Assembly: GCA_934646005.1 (NCBI GenBank)
Contig: CAKUED010000011.1
Span: forward strand, 35,575 to 99,574
Origin: an uncultured Oscillospiraceae bacterium
GTDB lineage: Bacteria > Bacillota > Clostridia > Oscillospirales > Oscillospiraceae
DNA: 64,000 nucleotides
Direction: 5' to 3'
A program made the position numbers and the translations under genes. The notes under the pieces are model-generated. The model saw nothing but the letters and a program-made list of their open reading frames with translations. It was not told the origin of the DNA and did no database searches. Below, one piece after another: positions 23,780-31,068 of the stretch (the stretch's first letter is position 1; each line of letters opens with the position of its first letter).

Positions 23780-25297
23780 TCAGTTAGTACCAAACTTGAA
23801 GGAGCGATATTGCACCGCCTCGGCGATGTGCTGCGGGGCGAGCTGTTCGTCCCCGGCGAGGTCGGCGATGGTGCGCGCCACGCGCAGCACGCGGTCATAG
23901 CTGCGGGCGGTCATTTGCAGGCGGTCGAACGCCGAGCGCATGAGCGCGGCGCTGGCTTCGTCGAGCTTGCAGCTCTCGCGGAGCTGCTCCGGCGGCATCT
24001 GGGCGTTGCAGAGCGTACTGCCCACGCCGAACCGTGCCCGCTGGCGCGCCCGCGCGGCGTTGACCCGCTCGCGGATGGCGCTGGACGGCTCTGCCGGGGT
24101 GCGCCTGCGCAGATCGTCAAATTCGACCGCCGGGACCTCCACGATGAGGTCGATGCGGTCAAGCATCGGTCCTGACACGCGCGAAAGATACTGATCGACC
24201 GACGCGCGTGAGCAGCGGCAGCGCCCGCTGGGGTCGCCGTACCAACCGCATTTGCAGGGGTTCATCGCGCACACGAGCATAAACTCACTGGGATATGTCA
24301 CCGAGCCCTGCACGCGCGAGATGGTGACCTTTCCGTCCTCCAGCGGCTGGCGCAGGACCTCCAGAGAATCGCGCCGGAACTCCGGCAGCTCATCCAAAAA
24401 CAACACGCCCTTGTGCGCCAGCGAGATCTCGCCCGGCTTCGGCGTCGGTCCACCACCCGCGAGCGCCGCGGCGGAGACGGTATGGTGCGGACTGCGGAAC
24501 GGGCGTTCGGTCACGAGCGGGTGGCGCGCGTCCAGCATCCCGATGACGGAGTAAATTTTTGTGACCTCCAGCGCCTCCTCGCGCGTCATATCCGGCAGGA
24601 TGGACGGCAGGCGCTTGGAGAGCATACTTTTGCCCGAGCCCGGCGGTCCGATGAGCAGGACGTTATGCCCGCCCGCGGCGGCAATTTCCAGCGCGCGCTT
24701 GACATTCTCCTGTCCCATCACGTCGCGGAAGTCCGGCTGCGCGTCGGTATTCGCCGTGGGCTGCCACGGCTCGGCGGGCGTGAGCGGTGTTTCGCCGCGC
24801 AGATGCTCCACAAGCTCCCGCACGGTGTGTACGCCGTAGACTGTCACGCCGTCGGCAAGCGTCGCCTCGGCGGCGTTTTCCGCCGGGACGTAGAGCGTCT
24901 GAATGCCGAGCTCCCGTGCGGTCAGCGCCATCGGCAGCACGCCCGACACCGGGCGGAGATTGCCCTCCAGACTCAGCTCGCCCAGAAACGCGCTCGTTTT
25001 GTCGGGCTGCTTGATGAGCTGCGAAGCGCTGAGAATGCCGAGTAAAATCGGCAGGTCGTACAGCGTGCCGGATTTTTTCGTCCCGGCGGGGGCGAGGTTG
25101 AGCGTGATGCGGCTGACAGGAAACTTGAAGCCGCAGTTTTTGATGGCGGCGCGCACGCGCTCGCGCGCTTCCTTGACCGCCGCGTCCGGCAGCCCCACGA
25201 CGTCAAACGCCGGAAGCCCGGTGGTGATGTAGCACTCCACCTCGACCTCATAGCCGCCAATGCCCTGAATGCCAAGAGAACGGATATGGCTGAACAT
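23780..25297 (-). CDS. comM: YifB/ComM family magnesium-chelatase-like AAA+ ATPase
   Basis: 505 residues. N-terminal Lon-substrate-like domain (IRSLGIQGIGGYEVEVECYITTGLPAFDVVGLPD), central AAA+ core with Walker A IGPPGSGKSMLSKRLP (about 217-224), Walker B VLFLDELPEF, and FRSPHHTVS, then a C-terminal lid with a CKCGWYGDPSGRCRCS cysteine cluster. In other bacteria ComM is a branch-migration helicase aiding recombination in transformation; that role here is inferred. ATG 25297 has GGAGGTG 6 bases upstream. First gene of the minus-strand operon. Confidence 0.92.
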   Translation of the reverse strand: MFSHIRSLGIQGIGGYEVEVECYITTGLPAFDVVGLPDAAVKEARERVRAAIKNCGFKFPVSRITLNLAPAGTKKSGTLYDLPILLGILSASQLIKQPDKTSAFLGELSLEGNLRPVSGVLPMALTARELGIQTLYVPAENAAEATLADGVTVYGVHTVRELVEHLRGETPLTPAEPWQPTANTDAQPDFRDVMGQENVKRALEIAAAGGHNVLLIGPPGSGKSMLSKRLPSILPDMTREEALEVTKIYSVIGMLDARHPLVTERPFRSPHHTVSAAALAGGGPTPKPGEISLAHKGVLFLDELPEFRRDSLEVLRQPLEDGKVTISRVQGSVTYPSEFMLVCAMNPCKCGWYGDPSGRCRCSRASVDQYLSRVSGPMLDRIDLIVEVPAVEFDDLRRRTPAEPSSAIRERVNAARARQRARFGVGSTLCNAQMPPEQLRESCKLDEASAALMRSAFDRLQMTARSYDRVLRVARTIADLAGDEQLAPQHIAEAVQYRSFKFGTN

Positions 25298-25326
25298 AGC
25301 GCACCTCCGCAAAGAATCTTACCTAT

Positions 25327-25355
25327 ATGATAGCGCATTTTGCCGAAAAAACCAA
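25327..25355 (-). promoter_or_regulatory. Promoter of the comM operon
   Basis: Minus strand: TTGGTT (25355-25350), 17-base spacer, TATCAT (25332-25327), 30 bases before the comM ATG. Confidence 0.55.
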
Positions 25356-25427
25356 CAGGAAAAATGCTCGGAGCGCGATCTTTTGCGCGGGATCGTCGAA
25401 AGTTGTGCGCGCAGCGCGGAATTTTCA

Positions 25428-25456
25428 TTTACATTGTACAAATTCTGTGCTATGAT
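25428..25456 (+). promoter_or_regulatory. Promoter of the PFOR gene
   Basis: TTTACA (25428-25433), 17-base spacer, TATGAT (25451-25456), 40 bases before the start codon. Confidence 0.7.
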
Positions 25457-25496
25457 GACCCTGTACGATTTTATAATTACTAGGAGGTAATTGAAA

Positions 25497-28400
25497 TTGG
25501 CTCGTAAGTTCAAAACAATGGATGGCAACAATGCCGCCGCGCACGTTTCGTATGCGTTTACGGAAGTCGCAGGCATTTACCCCATCACGCCGTCGTCCCC
25601 GATGGCGGACTTTGTGGATCAGTGGTCGGCGGCTGGTCTGAAGAATATCTTCGGCACGACCGTCAAGGTCGCTGAGATGCAGTCCGAAGCGGGTGCATCC
25701 GGCACGGTGCACGGCTCTCTCGGCGCTGGCGCGCTGACCACCACCTACACCGCGTCTCAGGGTCTGCTGCTGATGATCCCGAATATGTACAAGATCGCGG
25801 CAGAACAGCTCCCCTGCGTGTTCCACGTCTCCGCGCGTACCGTCTCCACCCATGCGCTGAACATCTTCGGCGATCATTCCGACGTGATGGCTTGCCGTCA
25901 GACCGGCTTTGCCATGCTGTGCGAAACGAACCCGCAGGAGGTCATGGATCTCGCGCCCGTCGCGCATCTGGCTGCGATCGAGGGCAAAGTTCCGTTCCTG
26001 AACTTCTTTGACGGCTTCCGTACCTCGCACGAGATCCAGAAGGTCGCGGTGTGGGATTACGCCGACCTGAAGGATATGTGCGACATGGACGCTGTGGAAG
26101 CGTTCCGCAAGCACGCGCTGAACCCGGAGCGCCCCGCCATGCGCGGCAGCCACGAAAACGGCGACGTGTTCTTCCAGCACCGTGAGGCTTGCAACAAGTA
26201 CTATGATGCGCTGCCCGCAGTGGTCGAAAAGTACATGGGCAAGATCAACGAAAAGCTGGGCACGAGCTATCAGCTCTTCAACTACTACGGCGCTGCCGAC
26301 GCGGACCGCGTGATCGTTGCCATGGGCTCAATCTGCGACGTCGCGGAGGAAGTCATCGACTATATGAACGCGCATGGCGAAAAGGTCGGCCTCGTGAAGT
26401 GCCGCCTGTACCGTCCGTTCTGCGGCGACAAGCTGGTCGCTGCCATCCCCGCCACCGCCAAGAAGATCGCCGTGCTCGACCGCACGAAAGAGCCGGGCGC
26501 TCTGGGCGAGCCTCTTTACATGGATGTTGTCACCGCGCTCGCCAATGCCGGCGTGCAGGCGACCATCATCGGCGGCCGCTACGGTCTGGGCTCGAAGGAT
26601 ACCCCGCCCGCATCCGTGTTCGCTGTTTATGAAGAACTCAAGAAGGATCAGCCGAAGCACCAGTTCACCATCGGCATCGTGGACGATGTGACGCACCTGT
26701 CCCTTGAGGAGAAGGAAGCGCCCAACACCGCTGCCGAGGGCACGATCGAGTGCAAGTTCTGGGGTCTGGGCGGCGACGGCACCGTCGGCGCGAACAAGAA
26801 CTCCATCAAGATCATCGGCGATCATACCGACAAGTATGTGCAGGCATACTTCCAGTACGACTCCAAGAAGACCGGCGGTGTCACCATCAGCCATCTGCGC
26901 TTCGGCGACAAGCCCATCAAGAGCCCGTACTACATCAACAAGGCTGACTTCGTCGCCTGCCATAACCCGTCCTACATCACCAAGGGCTTCCCGATCGTGC
27001 GCGATGTCAAACCCGGCGGCGTGTTCATGATCAACTGCCAGTGGACGGCGGAAGAGCTGGCGCATCATCTGGATGCTGCTTCCAAGCGCTACATTGCGAA
27101 GAACAACATCCAGCTCTACACCATCAATGCTATCGACCTGGCGCAGTCCATCGGCATGGGCAAGCGCACGAACACCATCCTCCAGTCCGCATTCTTCTCG
27201 CTGGCAAAGGTCCTGCCCGAGGCAGAGGCCATCCAGTACATGAAGGAGAAGGCAACGCAGTCCTACTCCAAGAAGGGCATGGACGTGGTCGAAATGAACC
27301 ACAAGGCGATCGACGCCGGTGCGACCGCCTACGTCAAGATCGACGTGCCCGCCGACTGGGCGAGCGCCGAGGATGTTGTCGTTGAGCACAAGCTCGAAGG
27401 CAAGCCGGAGCTGGTCAAGCAGGTCAAGAACCTCCTCTTCCCCATCGACAAGATGGATGGCGACTCGCTGCCCGTTTCCGCGTTCATGGATCATGTGGAC
27501 GGTCAGTTCGAGCTGGGCGCTGCCGCTTATGAGAAGCGCGGCGTTGCCGTTGCCGTTCCCGAATGGGACGCGCAGAAGTGCATCCAGTGCGGCAACTGCG
27601 CTTATGTCTGCCCGCACGCCACCATCCGCACCGTCGCTCTGACGGACGAAGAAGCGAAGAACGCGCCTGCGGCTGCCAAGATCGTCCCGGTCAAGGCGGG
27701 CAAGGGCAAGGGCGTTTATCAGTTCACCATGGCGATCTCCCCGCTGGACTGCATGGGCTGCGCAGTTTGCGTCGGCGCGTGCCCCGAAAAGGTGCAGGCG
27801 ATCAAGATGGTCCCGCAGGAAACGCAGCTCGATCAGCAGGATGTGTTCAACTACTGTGTCAGCAAGGTCTCCGAAAAGAAGGAGCTTCAGACTGCCGACG
27901 TCAAGGGCAGCCAGTTCCGCAAGCCGCTGCTTGAGTTCTCCGGCTCCTGCGCAGGCTGCGCCGAGACGAGCTATGCGCGTCTGGTCACGCAGCTCTTCGG
28001 CGACAAGATGTATATCTCCAACGCCACCGGCTGCTCGTCCATCTGGGGCGGTCCGGGCGCTACGTCCCCGTACTGCACGAATGCTGAGGGTCACGGTCCG
28101 GCATGGTGCAACTCCCTGTTTGAGGACAACGCCGAGCACGGCTACGGTATGTACCTCGGTCAGAAGGCGATCCGCGACAGCCTGATCGCAAAGACCAAGG
28201 AGCTCATCGCCATCGAGTGGGTCAATGCCGATCTGAAGGCGGCTGCTCAGAAGTATCTTGACACTGTGAACGAGCTGGAAGCCAACGCGGCTGCCACCAA
28301 GGCTTATGTTGCGGCTCTGGAAGAGAACGTCGCTACCGTGGACGAGCTCGCCGCTGTGGATCAGTTCAAGGCGCACGCCGAGGAGCTGAAGGCGAAGGGC

Positions 28401-29117
28401 GAAAAGTACTGCGACTGCGCTGCCTGCACGCTGGCGCGCGAGATCCTGAGCAAGAAGGAATACCTCTCCAAGAAGTCCGTGTGGATCTTCGGCGGCGACG
28501 GCTGGGCATACGACATCGGCTTCGGCGGCGTGGACCATGTGCTCGCGTCCGGCGAGGATGTCAACATCTTCGTGTTCGACACCGAGGTCTACTCCAACAC
28601 CGGCGGACAGGCATCCAAGGCTTCCAACATCGGTCAGGTCGCACAGTTTGCGGCTGCCGGTAAGGAGATCAAGTCCAAGAGCCTTGCCGAGATCGCAATG
28701 AGCTACGGCTATGTCTACGTTGCGCAGGTCGCCATGGGCGCTAACGCCGCGCAGACCCTGAAGGCAATCCAGGAGGCGGAAGCCTACCATGGTCCGTCCC
28801 TCATCATCGGCTATGCTCCGTGCGAGATGCACTCCATCAAGGGCGGCATGGCGAACTGCCAGAAGGAAATGAAGAAGGCCGTTGACTGCGGCTACTGGAA
28901 TATGTTCCGCTTCAACCCCGCCGCGGAGAAGAAGTTCACGCTCGACTCCAAGGCGCCCGCCGGCGGTTATCAGGAGTTCCTGATGAACGAGGCGCGCTAC
29001 AGCCGTCTGACCCGCGAGTTCCCGGAGCGCGCAAGCGTCCTGTTCGAGAAGAATGAGGAGAACGCGAAGCAGCGCTACGAGCACCTGCTCAAGCTGGTCG
29101 AAATGTACGACAAATAA
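25497..29117 (+). CDS. nifJ: Pyruvate:ferredoxin (flavodoxin) oxidoreductase
   Basis: 1206 residues, the single-chain PFOR of anaerobes; converts pyruvate and CoA to acetyl-CoA, CO2 and reduced ferredoxin. The N-terminal pyruvate-binding region has GIYPITPSSPMAD; two 4Fe-4S clusters are bound by CIQCGNCAYVCPH (about 694) and CMGCAVCVGACP (about 751); CAGCAE plus later cysteines hold the third; the TPP domain has GGDGWAYDIGFGGVDHVLAS and DTEVYSNTGGQ (about 1000). TTG 25497 is preferred: AGGAGG lies 9 bases upstream, whereas TTG 25491 is only 3 bases away. A strong promoter and double terminator make it monocistronic. A marker of fermentative, strictly anaerobic life. Confidence 0.96.
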   Translation: MARKFKTMDGNNAAAHVSYAFTEVAGIYPITPSSPMADFVDQWSAAGLKNIFGTTVKVAEMQSEAGASGTVHGSLGAGALTTTYTASQGLLLMIPNMYKIAAEQLPCVFHVSARTVSTHALNIFGDHSDVMACRQTGFAMLCETNPQEVMDLAPVAHLAAIEGKVPFLNFFDGFRTSHEIQKVAVWDYADLKDMCDMDAVEAFRKHALNPERPAMRGSHENGDVFFQHREACNKYYDALPAVVEKYMGKINEKLGTSYQLFNYYGAADADRVIVAMGSICDVAEEVIDYMNAHGEKVGLVKCRLYRPFCGDKLVAAIPATAKKIAVLDRTKEPGALGEPLYMDVVTALANAGVQATIIGGRYGLGSKDTPPASVFAVYEELKKDQPKHQFTIGIVDDVTHLSLEEKEAPNTAAEGTIECKFWGLGGDGTVGANKNSIKIIGDHTDKYVQAYFQYDSKKTGGVTISHLRFGDKPIKSPYYINKADFVACHNPSYITKGFPIVRDVKPGGVFMINCQWTAEELAHHLDAASKRYIAKNNIQLYTINAIDLAQSIGMGKRTNTILQSAFFSLAKVLPEAEAIQYMKEKATQSYSKKGMDVVEMNHKAIDAGATAYVKIDVPADWASAEDVVVEHKLEGKPELVKQVKNLLFPIDKMDGDSLPVSAFMDHVDGQFELGAAAYEKRGVAVAVPEWDAQKCIQCGNCAYVCPHATIRTVALTDEEAKNAPAAAKIVPVKAGKGKGVYQFTMAISPLDCMGCAVCVGACPEKVQAIKMVPQETQLDQQDVFNYCVSKVSEKKELQTADVKGSQFRKPLLEFSGSCAGCAETSYARLVTQLFGDKMYISNATGCSSIWGGPGATSPYCTNAEGHGPAWCNSLFEDNAEHGYGMYLGQKAIRDSLIAKTKELIAIEWVNADLKAAAQKYLDTVNELEANAAATKAYVAALEENVATVDELAAVDQFKAHAEELKAKGEKYCDCAACTLAREILSKKEYLSKKSVWIFGGDGWAYDIGFGGVDHVLASGEDVNIFVFDTEVYSNTGGQASKASNIGQVAQFAAAGKEIKSKSLAEIAMSYGYVYVAQVAMGANAAQTLKAIQEAEAYHGPSLIIGYAPCEMHSIKGGMANCQKEMKKAVDCGYWNMFRFNPAAEKKFTLDSKAPAGGYQEFLMNEARYSRLTREFPERASVLFEKNEENAKQRYEHLLKLVEMYDK

Positions 29118-29135
29118 GCATCATTACCTCCTATG

Positions 29136-29199
29136 AAGAACTCCCCGGCGTAGCCGGGGAGTTCTTTGAGCGTGTCAAAAAAGTATTTTTGACACGCTC
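29136..29199 (+). terminator. Two tandem terminator hairpins after PFOR
   Basis: First stem AAGAACTCCCCGGC/GCCGGGGAGTTCTT (29136-29149 with 29153-29166). Two bases on, a second perfect 14-bp stem GAGCGTGTCAAAAA (29168-29181) pairs with 29186-29199. The pair would give tight termination of a highly expressed gene. Confidence 0.8.
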
Positions 29200-29270
29200 T
29201 CAAACGAAAACCGCTTCGCTTGGTTTTCAGTTGAGCGGGCTTGCACTGAGATTCGTGCAAAGCTCTGCGC

Positions 29271-29385
29271 CTCTTGGCTCTCCCTTTGGGAGAGCTGTCA
29301 GCGAAGCTGACTGAGAGGGTCTGTATGGTCTTTGTTACCCTCTCCGTCCTCGCTGCGCTCGGACACCTCTCCCAGAGGGAGAGGC
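29271..29385. repeat. Dispersed palindromic repeat, copy A
   Basis: About 115 bases made of successive palindromes: GGCTCTCCCTTTGGGAGAGC, GTCAGCGAAGCTGAC, AGAGGGTC...ACCCTCT, GTCCTCGCTGCGCTCGGAC and CCTCTCCCAGAGGGAGAGG. A near-identical copy lies inverted at 33901-34017. It is intergenic, in the 350-base gap between PFOR and the zinc-ribbon gene, which otherwise holds only terminators. Any open frame through it (with GELSAKLTERV) is regarded as spurious. Confidence 0.8.
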
Positions 29386-29424
29386 AGGGGGCTGAATCCG
29401 TTACATTGCACATTGACACGAAAA

Positions 29425-29454
29425 ATGGAGCGTATCGACACCGATACGCTCCAT
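29425..29454 (-). terminator. Terminator of the zinc-ribbon/Ig-like gene
   Basis: ATGGAGCGTATCG (29425-29437) pairs with CGATACGCTCCAT (29442-29454); on the minus strand TTTTCG follows. Confidence 0.8.
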
Positions 29455-29467
29455 GATCTATAATCGC

Positions 29468-30787
29468 TTATCCTATTCTACAGCGGACGATGCATTCGTA
29501 GGTCGTGCCGCCATAGGTGGTGGAAACGGTCGCTGTGCCGCTGCCGACGGCATAGACCGTTCCCTTTTCGTCCACGGTGCACACCGACGTATCCGACGAG
29601 CGCCATGTCAGTCCCGACACGCGCTCATCATTCGAGTCGCGCAGGCTCAGGCGGAAATACTCGCCGAGGATGGACATCGTCACATCCGAATGGCTGATGG
29701 TGCAGTTTGGATCGGCAGGCTCGGCGCTCTCCGCCGAATCCTCCAGACGGCAGCGGACGATGCACTCAAGCGTGACCGGCTCATCCAGCGCGACGGTCGC
29801 GGTGACGGTCGCCGTGCCGATACCCTTTGCCGTGACCGTGCCGTCCGCACCGACAGACGCGACGCTGCTGTCAGAGCTTGCGAACGTAACGTCCGTCCCG
29901 TCCTCCAGATTCAGCACCTTGAGCTGATACTGCTCACCAGGCGTGAAGAAGGACATATCCGTATTGTTGAGCACCGGCGGCTCGGCGGGCGGCTGCTCCC
30001 CGGCTGCCAGCGTAAAATCGCAGGTGACGAGGCATGCCGCGCTCTGCTCGCCGCAGGTGACGGTGATCTCCGTTGCGCCGCCGGACACGGCGACGATCTT
30101 GCCGTTGGAGTTGACGGTGGCGATGGATTCGTCGGCGGAGGTGAAAACGACCTCCTGCGTGCAGTCGGCAGGCGTGAGCTGAACAGTCATGTTGTAAAAC
30201 TGCTCCGCTTCCTCAAACGTCACGCTCGTGCTGCCGAGCGAGAGTGCCGTACACGGGATCGCGCGCTCGACGGCAGGCTGCTCGTCCGCCTGCTGCTGAT
30301 AATCCTCTTCGTTCATGTAGTCCGCCGCCGTCGGGGTCTTGGTCTCCTCGGCAGGCGCGGTCGTCTCCGGCTGCGCGGTCTCGGCGGTCGCGTCCGTCTG
30401 CGTCACCGTCTGCTCCGTGCGCCCAAAGAGCGCCAGCATGGAGACCGGCTCGCCAAAATAGCCGATGTTGTAAAACGCAAACAGCGCGCCCGCGATGACC
30501 AGCAGTGCCAGCACCGAGCACAGCAGGATCATCACCCACTTGGGCACGGAGTATACATTACCGCCCTTCGCCTGCGCAGCGGGCGCGTGCTTTGCCGCGT
30601 ATTTGCCGCCCTTTTTCTTGAGCCATTTCCCCTGCCCCTGCGGCGCGGATGCGGTCGGCTGCGCGCTCGGCGCACCATCCTCTGCCGCAGCCTCCGGCGC
30701 GGTGGGCGCGGCACGCCCGCAGAGCGGGCAGTGCGTCAGCTCGGCAGAAAACTCCAGACCGCAATATTCGCAAGTCTTTAATTTCAT
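29468..30787 (-). CDS. Zinc-ribbon membrane protein with three Big_2-type Ig-like domains
   Basis: 439 residues. A cytoplasmic zinc ribbon is formed by CEYCG (6-10) and CPLCG (20-24). A Pro/Ala-rich basic linker leads to one membrane helix (about 84-107), a Thr/Glu-rich stalk, then three extracellular bacterial Ig-like domains recognised by repeated 'SADESIATVNSNGKIVAVSGG', 'SSDSSVASVGADGTVTAKGIG' and 'SSDTSVCTVDEKGTVYAVGSG'-type segments. Cys pairs recur in these domains. It is transcribed divergently from the Ser/Thr kinase gene at 31069 from facing promoters 23 bases apart. A cell-surface role is likely; function is unknown. Confidence 0.75.
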   Translation of the reverse strand: MKLKTCEYCGLEFSAELTHCPLCGRAAPTAPEAAAEDGAPSAQPTASAPQGQGKWLKKKGGKYAAKHAPAAQAKGGNVYSVPKWVMILLCSVLALLVIAGALFAFYNIGYFGEPVSMLALFGRTEQTVTQTDATAETAQPETTAPAEETKTPTAADYMNEEDYQQQADEQPAVERAIPCTALSLGSTSVTFEEAEQFYNMTVQLTPADCTQEVVFTSADESIATVNSNGKIVAVSGGATEITVTCGEQSAACLVTCDFTLAAGEQPPAEPPVLNNTDMSFFTPGEQYQLKVLNLEDGTDVTFASSDSSVASVGADGTVTAKGIGTATVTATVALDEPVTLECIVRCRLEDSAESAEPADPNCTISHSDVTMSILGEYFRLSLRDSNDERVSGLTWRSSDTSVCTVDEKGTVYAVGSGTATVSTTYGGTTYECIVRCRIG

Positions 30788-30906
30788 AGAAACCTCCGTT
30801 CAGGACCCGCCTGCCGCGGCAAAAATCCGCCGCGCGCGGGTATGCACGATCGTGTTGCACGGGCGCAATGCGGCTGCAAATGCGCGCACCACGCCTTATA
30901 CGAGGC

Positions 30907-30935
30907 ATTATAGCACAACTTGTCGAATATTCCAA
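30907..30935 (-). promoter_or_regulatory. Promoter of the zinc-ribbon/Ig-like gene
   Basis: Minus strand: TTGGAA (30935-30930), 17-base spacer, perfect TATAAT (30912-30907). It leaves a leader of about 115 bases. Confidence 0.65.
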
Positions 30936-30957
30936 GTAGAAAGCACAACATATTGTA

Positions 30958-30986
30958 TTGCAATTTTTCTAAAAATGTCCTAGAAT
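30958..30986 (+). promoter_or_regulatory. Promoter of the Ser/Thr kinase gene
   Basis: TTGCAA (30958-30963), 17-base spacer, TAGAAT (30981-30986). It faces away from the neighbouring minus-strand promoter, 23 bases apart. Confidence 0.65.
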
Positions 30987-31068
30987 AGGACAGAGTGGAA
31001 TTTGGGCGCTTGTGCCCCTCCACCCAGACGCAGCCGCGCGTGCGGCTGATCCAAAGGAGGCGAAGTAT

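Noticed and set aside
26328..29084. 918-codon minus-strand open frame inside PFOR
   Set aside because: Complementary shadow of PFOR; no ribosome-binding site, low-complexity Leu/Val/Asp-rich translation, no recognisable domain.
29274..29456. 60-residue protein containing GELSAKLTERV
   Set aside because: It is encoded by the palindromic repeat; the same peptide appears from the other copy (33871-34251, minus), so it is a repeat artefact.
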